In this document: positions 59,401 through 64,000 of the stretch, one piece after another
Numbering within the stretch: position 1 is the first letter of the stretch
How the letters are laid out: the number at the start of each line of letters is the position of its first letter
Source of the DNA: Paramacrobiotus metropolitanus
Lineage: Eukaryota > Tardigrada > Eutardigrada > Parachela > Macrobiotidae
NCBI RefSeq assembly: GCF_019649055.1
Contig: NW_026570281.1
Span: 806,001-870,000 of the forward strand
Direction of reading: 5' to 3'
Length of the DNA stretch: 64,000 nucleotides
Position numbers and translations under genes: made by a program
The notes under the pieces: model-generated
Told to the model about the DNA's origin: nothing
The model's database searches: none
What the model saw: the letters and a program-made list of their open reading frames with translations, nothing else

Positions 59401-62400
59401 AGCTGGGTGGAGTGGGTGAAAAGGCGGCGGAGAACGAGGTGTTGTTGCTGGAGCACGACATCCAGCATGACCGCTTCTCCGACGCCGTGCTGGCCTGTTT
59501 GCCGGTCATGCCCTGGGTCTTGACGGACGAGGTGAGATATCTGTGATTTCGTTCTTGGAATACTGTTGTACGTTTAATGAACGAAAAGAAATAAATCAAT
59601 GAAAAATATAGCACTCTCTAGAATGAAGTGTTACACTTGGGAATATATTTGCGTACAAAATGCATGGTGCCAGGTAGTGAGCGTCTGATGCATTATTTAA
59701 TTGATATTCCAATAGGAAGTTCGCAGACGAGCTGATCTGCGACATCTGGACATTTGCAGTGTGGATCCGCCCGGATGTACGGATATTGACGATGCTCTGC
59801 ATTACCGTCCGTTACCCAACGGGAATTTTGAGGTTGGGTCACGCTCCTCTCTTTCGATGATGGTTAATTAATTTACTTGATAAAAAGTCATATGCATTCT
59901 TGAGTGACAGCTGTAGCCGCTTTAAAACTATCCTTGCATATTAGGCAGTCTAAGAAATCATAAAATAAATTGTTTCTTGGCACTTTTTAGCTACTGTTTG
60001 CCTGGTAAATGTGGAATGATCCAATGTTGATAACGTTATAGATTGGCGTGCACATTGCCGATGTGACTCACTTTGTGCGTCCGAGCACCGCCATGGACCG
60101 GGAGGCGGCCAGTCGAGCCACGACCGTGTATCTTGTCGATCAGGTGCGTGAAAAGCTGTTAGTCGAGTAGAAGAGTCGTTAATGGCAAAATTTTCAGCGC
60201 ATTGATATGCTCCCAAATCTGCTCAGCTCCAATTTGTGCTCGCTGCGCGGCGGAGAGGACCGGCTAGCGTTCTCCTGTATTTGGGAGATGACGTCGGATG
60301 CCCGGATTGTGGCAGTGCAGTTTATGAAGAGTGCCATCCGTTCGCGTGTACGCTTGCTCTCTGAATTGACATCGTTTGTCTTGGCAAGAAAATTTTTTAA
60401 TTTTTATTGTGGATGTGCAGGCGGCTTTGACATATGCCGAGGCACAGATGCGGATCGACGATAAGAACCTCCAGGACCCAGTGACCCTGGGTCTGCGTGG
60501 ACTGAATAGATTGGCTAAAATTATGCGAACACGTAGGAAAGATAACGGGTAATTCTGTTTTTTTAATGGAAATTCGTTTAGCCAATTTTCGCCCACATTA
60601 GCTTGAAATGTTTCTGCTTTGCCTGTAATTTACAGGACCGATTTGCAGTTTTCTTATGTGTTTTAGTAACCATTTTTAGAGTCTTTGTTAGTGTGCATCA
60701 TGTACATAAAGCGTTCTTTGTTACATTGAGTGCAGTAGGTAACATTGTGTCATCAGTCGGATGTATGCTTGGTTTGCAGGGCGTTGTTTCTGGCGTCACC
60801 GGAAGTACGCTTCAACATTGACAGCGAAACGCACGACCCGATCGACGTACAGACCAAAGAGCTCAAGTAAAGCTTTTGTCTTTCGAAGAGAAAGCCGTTT
60901 TTTGCTACGAGATGGTGTGGTTAGGGAGACCAATTTCATGGTGGAGGAGTTCATGTTGCTGGCCAACATCAGTGTGGCCGAGAAGATCTACAAGGAATTC
61001 CCCGAGTACGCCATGTTGCGCCGGCATCCCGCGCCGCCCTTAAGTAACTACGAACCAATCGTCAAAGCCGCTGAATCCAAGGTTGGTGAGCGCCTTTCAG
61101 AAGAACGGGCTGATTTTCGTTGAATCAGACATCAAGTGTCATCATGTTACGGAACTGGGGGAAACTAAAAGCGAGACAAGCTGTTGCATGATGTTTATGC
61201 GATGTTTGGTTGCAATGGTCGGACAGCGGGCAGTTTCAAATGCATTTTCAAAAATGCTCTTATGATTTGTTAACCAGATCCGAGCTTTTCAAAAGGCTTT
61301 CACTTTTGTCATCGTAGTACATGCGGTAATTGTGATATAAGTGATATCGCTTTACTTTTTGTGGCTTCGCGTCTTTTCTGATTTTTATTGTTGTTTATTT
61401 CTGAATTTTTCGTAAAAGTTGTAATTGTACGAATAAAATTTGTAATTTTATTTACATTCGTCTCGTCTTTATTAAATGGTTGCTTTGCTTGCAGCATTTG
61501 GCGCTGCAGGCGACCAGCGGAAAGGCGCTGTCGGATTCGCTGGAACGCGCGTACTTGCCCGGTCAGCCGTACTTTAACACGATGCTGCGCATCCTAACCA
61601 CGCGCTGCATGATGCAGGCGGTGTATTTCTGCAGCGGCAGTCTGGAGTCCTTCCAAGAGTTCCAACATTACGGCTTGGCCACGCCTATCTACACGCACTT
61701 CACCTCGCCTATCCGCCGGTACGCCGATGTCATTGTACACCGATTCTTGGCGGCTGCCATTCATCAGGACGCCACGTATCCACAGTTGTTGGATAAGGGT
61801 GTCATGAATAAGCTGTGCCAGAATATCAACTATCGCCACCGGATGGCACAGTACGCCGGACGAGCCTCGGTTGCGCTCCATACGCAGGTGAGAGACCACA
61901 GTATTATAGTGTACGGTTTACCGTGATGACCTTTCTACACTGCACCAGACAACCATGGGCCATGATTTACAATTCTCATTCCCAGACTGTTCTGCTTCGA
62001 ATTTTGTATATGTGGAATTTTAAGTGGTTTGTTTTATATCAGTCGAATTCCCAGTTGCTTGACGTTTCCCGAGATGGGGCGATGTTTCTTAATAACATGT
62101 AGGCAATATTATTTTTGTTGATAGTTATTTTTTCGCAATCGTCTGGTGGACGAGGAGGCCTACGTGCTGTTTATCCGCAAAAATGCAGTGCAGGTCCTGG
62201 TGCCCAAGTACGGCATGGAGGGGACCGTTATGCTAACCGATAAGAGTGGTAACGTGCAGTTCCGCTACAATGCCGAGGTACGCACAAATTAAGTCGCAGT
62301 TTTAATTAAATTAATTACCGTATTCTCATTACTTTTGGCATACTGCAGGGACCATCGGTAACGATCGGAAATGTGACATTGCGGACCTTTGATCGTGTCA

Positions 62401-62725
62401 TCGTCCAGATTTCCGTGGATCAGTCTAGTCTGCAGCACCACCGGCTGGTTACCAAACTGGTCGAACCAATGGTGAGCGAAGCAGAATTTCCTACACTTAA
62501 TAATTGCTGATTAACTGGTCAAATGACAGTTTTTGTGCGTGCTTTTTTGTGTGTTTTTATAAAAAACACTGTTATTTTAACGACCGTATTTGGGAAGGAA
62601 CTACAGTTAAAAGTGATGGCCTTTGACGTTCTTGACAGATTCCTGGATTTAGCGTGCCTCCGTCCGATCAGCCGGCCCCAGAAGGCGTTCCGGCCAATAA
62701 AATCCAAAAAACCCGAGAAGTGTGA
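56402..62725 (+). CDS. DIS3: exosome ribonuclease DIS3/Rrp44, PIN domain degenerate
   Basis: DIS3 is the catalytic subunit of the RNA exosome, a processive 3'-5' exonuclease. Exons: 56402-56424, 56509-56914, 57189-57251, 57362-57456, 57547-57746, 57809-57882, 58010-58165, 58224-58418, 58809-58934, 59247-59531, 59716-59832, 60042-60143, 60198-60347, 60421-60548, 60780-60866, 60925-61081, 61495-61887, 62125-62277, 62349-62471, 62639-62725, giving 1039 residues. ATG 56675 would give a conventional 976. In the 976 numbering, the CR3 cysteines are C36, C41 and C44 ([10 protein letters not shown]). Cold-shock domains include [19 protein letters not shown] and [19 protein letters not shown]. The RNB active site is intact: [46 protein letters not shown] and [16 protein letters not shown]. 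An S1 domain follows. PIN residues corresponding to three of the four catalytic acids are replaced. Confidence 0.96.
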
Positions 62726-63192
62726 AAGTTCTTTGTTTTGTTATTGTATAGGATTACAATATAGAAACGGAACTTTTGTTGGAAATTTGGCATTACGGAA
62801 CCTACACTGGGCTTCAACATTTCATGGAATGTGGTTTTAATAGATTTTTAATGTTTTGCTTTCTTCACACGCTGTGTAAACAACACTGAGAATTGTGGAT
62901 TTGAATGAATTTTCTCTTTCGCATCGTTTTTCTCTTAGGTTGTTACACAATCCAAAACTCAAGAGTAGGAAAATTTCAGTCAGTATCTGAAAATTGAGGA
63001 AGCAATCAAATGTTCACAAATGCTTGTAGAATCTGATCAGAGTAAAACCGGTACAGTATAAAATGCAGACCAAAGCCATCAAAACTATCAGTAAAAAATG
63101 TGATTATTTATAAATTCATGATAAGCATCAATAATACTGGAGCACAGCAGCGTAAACGAGTAATTTATAAATAAGGAGAAACAGCGCCGAAT
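62726..63192. other. convergent 3' ends of DIS3 and the spartin-like gene
   Basis: About 470 AT-rich bases between facing stop codons. Nothing further was seen. Confidence 0.5.
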
Positions 63193-63653
63193 TCATCCCA
63201 ATTTGGGATACATGGGCAATGTGCCACTCTTCTCATCAGCCGGCACCGTCGACGTCGTTGTCACCGTGGATCCCCCCGAGTCATTCCGCATTCGTTTGGC
63301 CGTCTGCCAGTCCTCGAACATCACTTTGCCGGTGTTCTTGGCAGCCTTCTTGGCCACGCCCTTCACACCCAGATTGCGCAGGGTCAGCCCGGTCATGACG
63401 ACGTTACCGCCAGCATATACGGCGTCTGCGGCGCTCTCCCCGTACTTCAGGTGAACAATCTGTACGCTCTCGTCGATGATGCCGGCGGCCAACAGTTTCG
63501 CTGCGTTGTCCAGCGCTACGTAAACCATGGCGGCACCCTGCACAGCGCATCCGCCCACTTCGTACGCCGTGTCCATTTTGGAGTAGCCAGACTCGTCCGC
63601 TTTCGACCAGGATTTCGGGACGGCCTTCTCGATGCTGGCGGTCAGTTTAGGAG
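63193..63653 (-). CDS. SPART: spartin-like protein, C-terminal exon (partial)
   Basis: This is the last coding exon, 153 codons including the TGA at 63195-63193, of a protein with the plant-related senescence domain of spartin (SPG20). Spartin works on lipid droplets, endosomes and mitochondria and in mammals is a lipophagy receptor. Visible family blocks are YEVGGCAVQGAAMVYVALDN, AAKLLAAGIIDESVQIVHLK, YGESAADAVYAGGNV and LGVKGVAKKAAKNTGKVMFE followed by DWQ. The short tail after this is Ser/Thr-rich, then PADEKSGTLPMYPKLG. The exon starts in phase 1 after a CTTTTTCCAG acceptor. The MIT domain and the rest of the gene lie beyond the right edge. Identification rests on the senescence domain only. 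Confidence 0.85.
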
Positions 63654-64000
63654 CTGGAAAAAGACATAGACTTGCGTTAGAAATCGCCCAGTAGCGATAA
63701 TTTCAGCGTTCTATGCGAAAAAGTATTTAAATCAAAACATTGCCAGATTTGCGGTCATTTGATCATGCAATTTGCCAAATTGCCATTGACAGCAAAACAG
63801 ACGTTGATCAAGTGTACAGAAACTTAAACAAGAAAAGCTAAAAAAGTACCAGAGCTAACAGTAAGAAGTCATGAAATTAACGGAAAAAGCCAGTTATGTA
63901 CATATCCCATTTTGCACGGCAAGACTACAAATTTTTTAAAAATGCAAAGGCTGATTTAAAATGATTCAAACATAAATACCAGCATCAGTGAATAAAAACT
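63654..64000. other. intron of the spartin-like gene
   Basis: AT-rich sequence upstream of the last exon on the minus strand, reaching the window edge. No coding exon is seen, so the intron is at least 347 bases. Confidence 0.6.

Overview
This window is eukaryotic nuclear DNA. Every multi-exon gene follows GT-AG splicing, most introns are only 47-150 bases, and the ribosomal, exosome and splicing proteins are plainly animal-type. The host is a small-genome invertebrate animal. My best guess is an ecdysozoan such as a tardigrade, but the sequence alone does not prove this. All gene models were assembled by hand from splice signals, reading-frame continuity and remembered family sequences. Exon lengths were checked for consistent phase at every junction.

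Layout from left to right: (1) 71-1029 (+), the 3' part of N6AMT1/HEMK2; (2) 1494-2547 (-), ribosomal protein L19; (3) 3826-9009 (+), ATP-dependent 6-phosphofructokinase in 15 coding exons; (4) 9739-18715 (-), a 25-exon TRPM2-like cation channel ending in a NUDT9-H domain; (5) 21779-22276 (-), SF3B5; (6) 23066-24679 (+), the AASDHPPT phosphopantetheinyl transferase; (7) 29061-40632 (+), a large type II membrane protein with SEA domain, Thr-rich stalk, two TSP1 and two LDLa modules; (8) 44826-46768 (+), a small single-Ig-domain membrane protein; (9) 47239-48246 (+), an intronless divergent GPCR; (10) 48709-51164 (-), an ODAD3/CCDC151-like coiled-coil protein; (11) 51883-56113 (-), pescadillo (PES1), with a hAT-like mobile element in one intron; (12) 56402-62725 (+), the exosome RNase DIS3, head to head with PES1; (13) 63193-63653 (-), the 3' exon of a spartin-like gene.

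The genes are mostly housekeeping functions with no operon logic. Two adjacencies make functional sense. PES1 and DIS3 share a 288-base divergent promoter region and both act in pre-60S rRNA maturation. N6AMT1, which modifies the translation release factor eRF1, is tail to tail with RpL19. The most notable biology lies in altered enzyme cores. The TRPM2-like channel has lost its Nudix catalytic signature and also has an unusual pore filter. DIS3 keeps its RNB exonuclease residues but appears to have lost most PIN endonuclease acids. Non-coding stretches hold a ~50-base minisatellite, a 19-base poly-C run, and a complete non-autonomous hAT-like element with an 8-base target duplication. I found no RNA genes, CRISPR array or viral genes.
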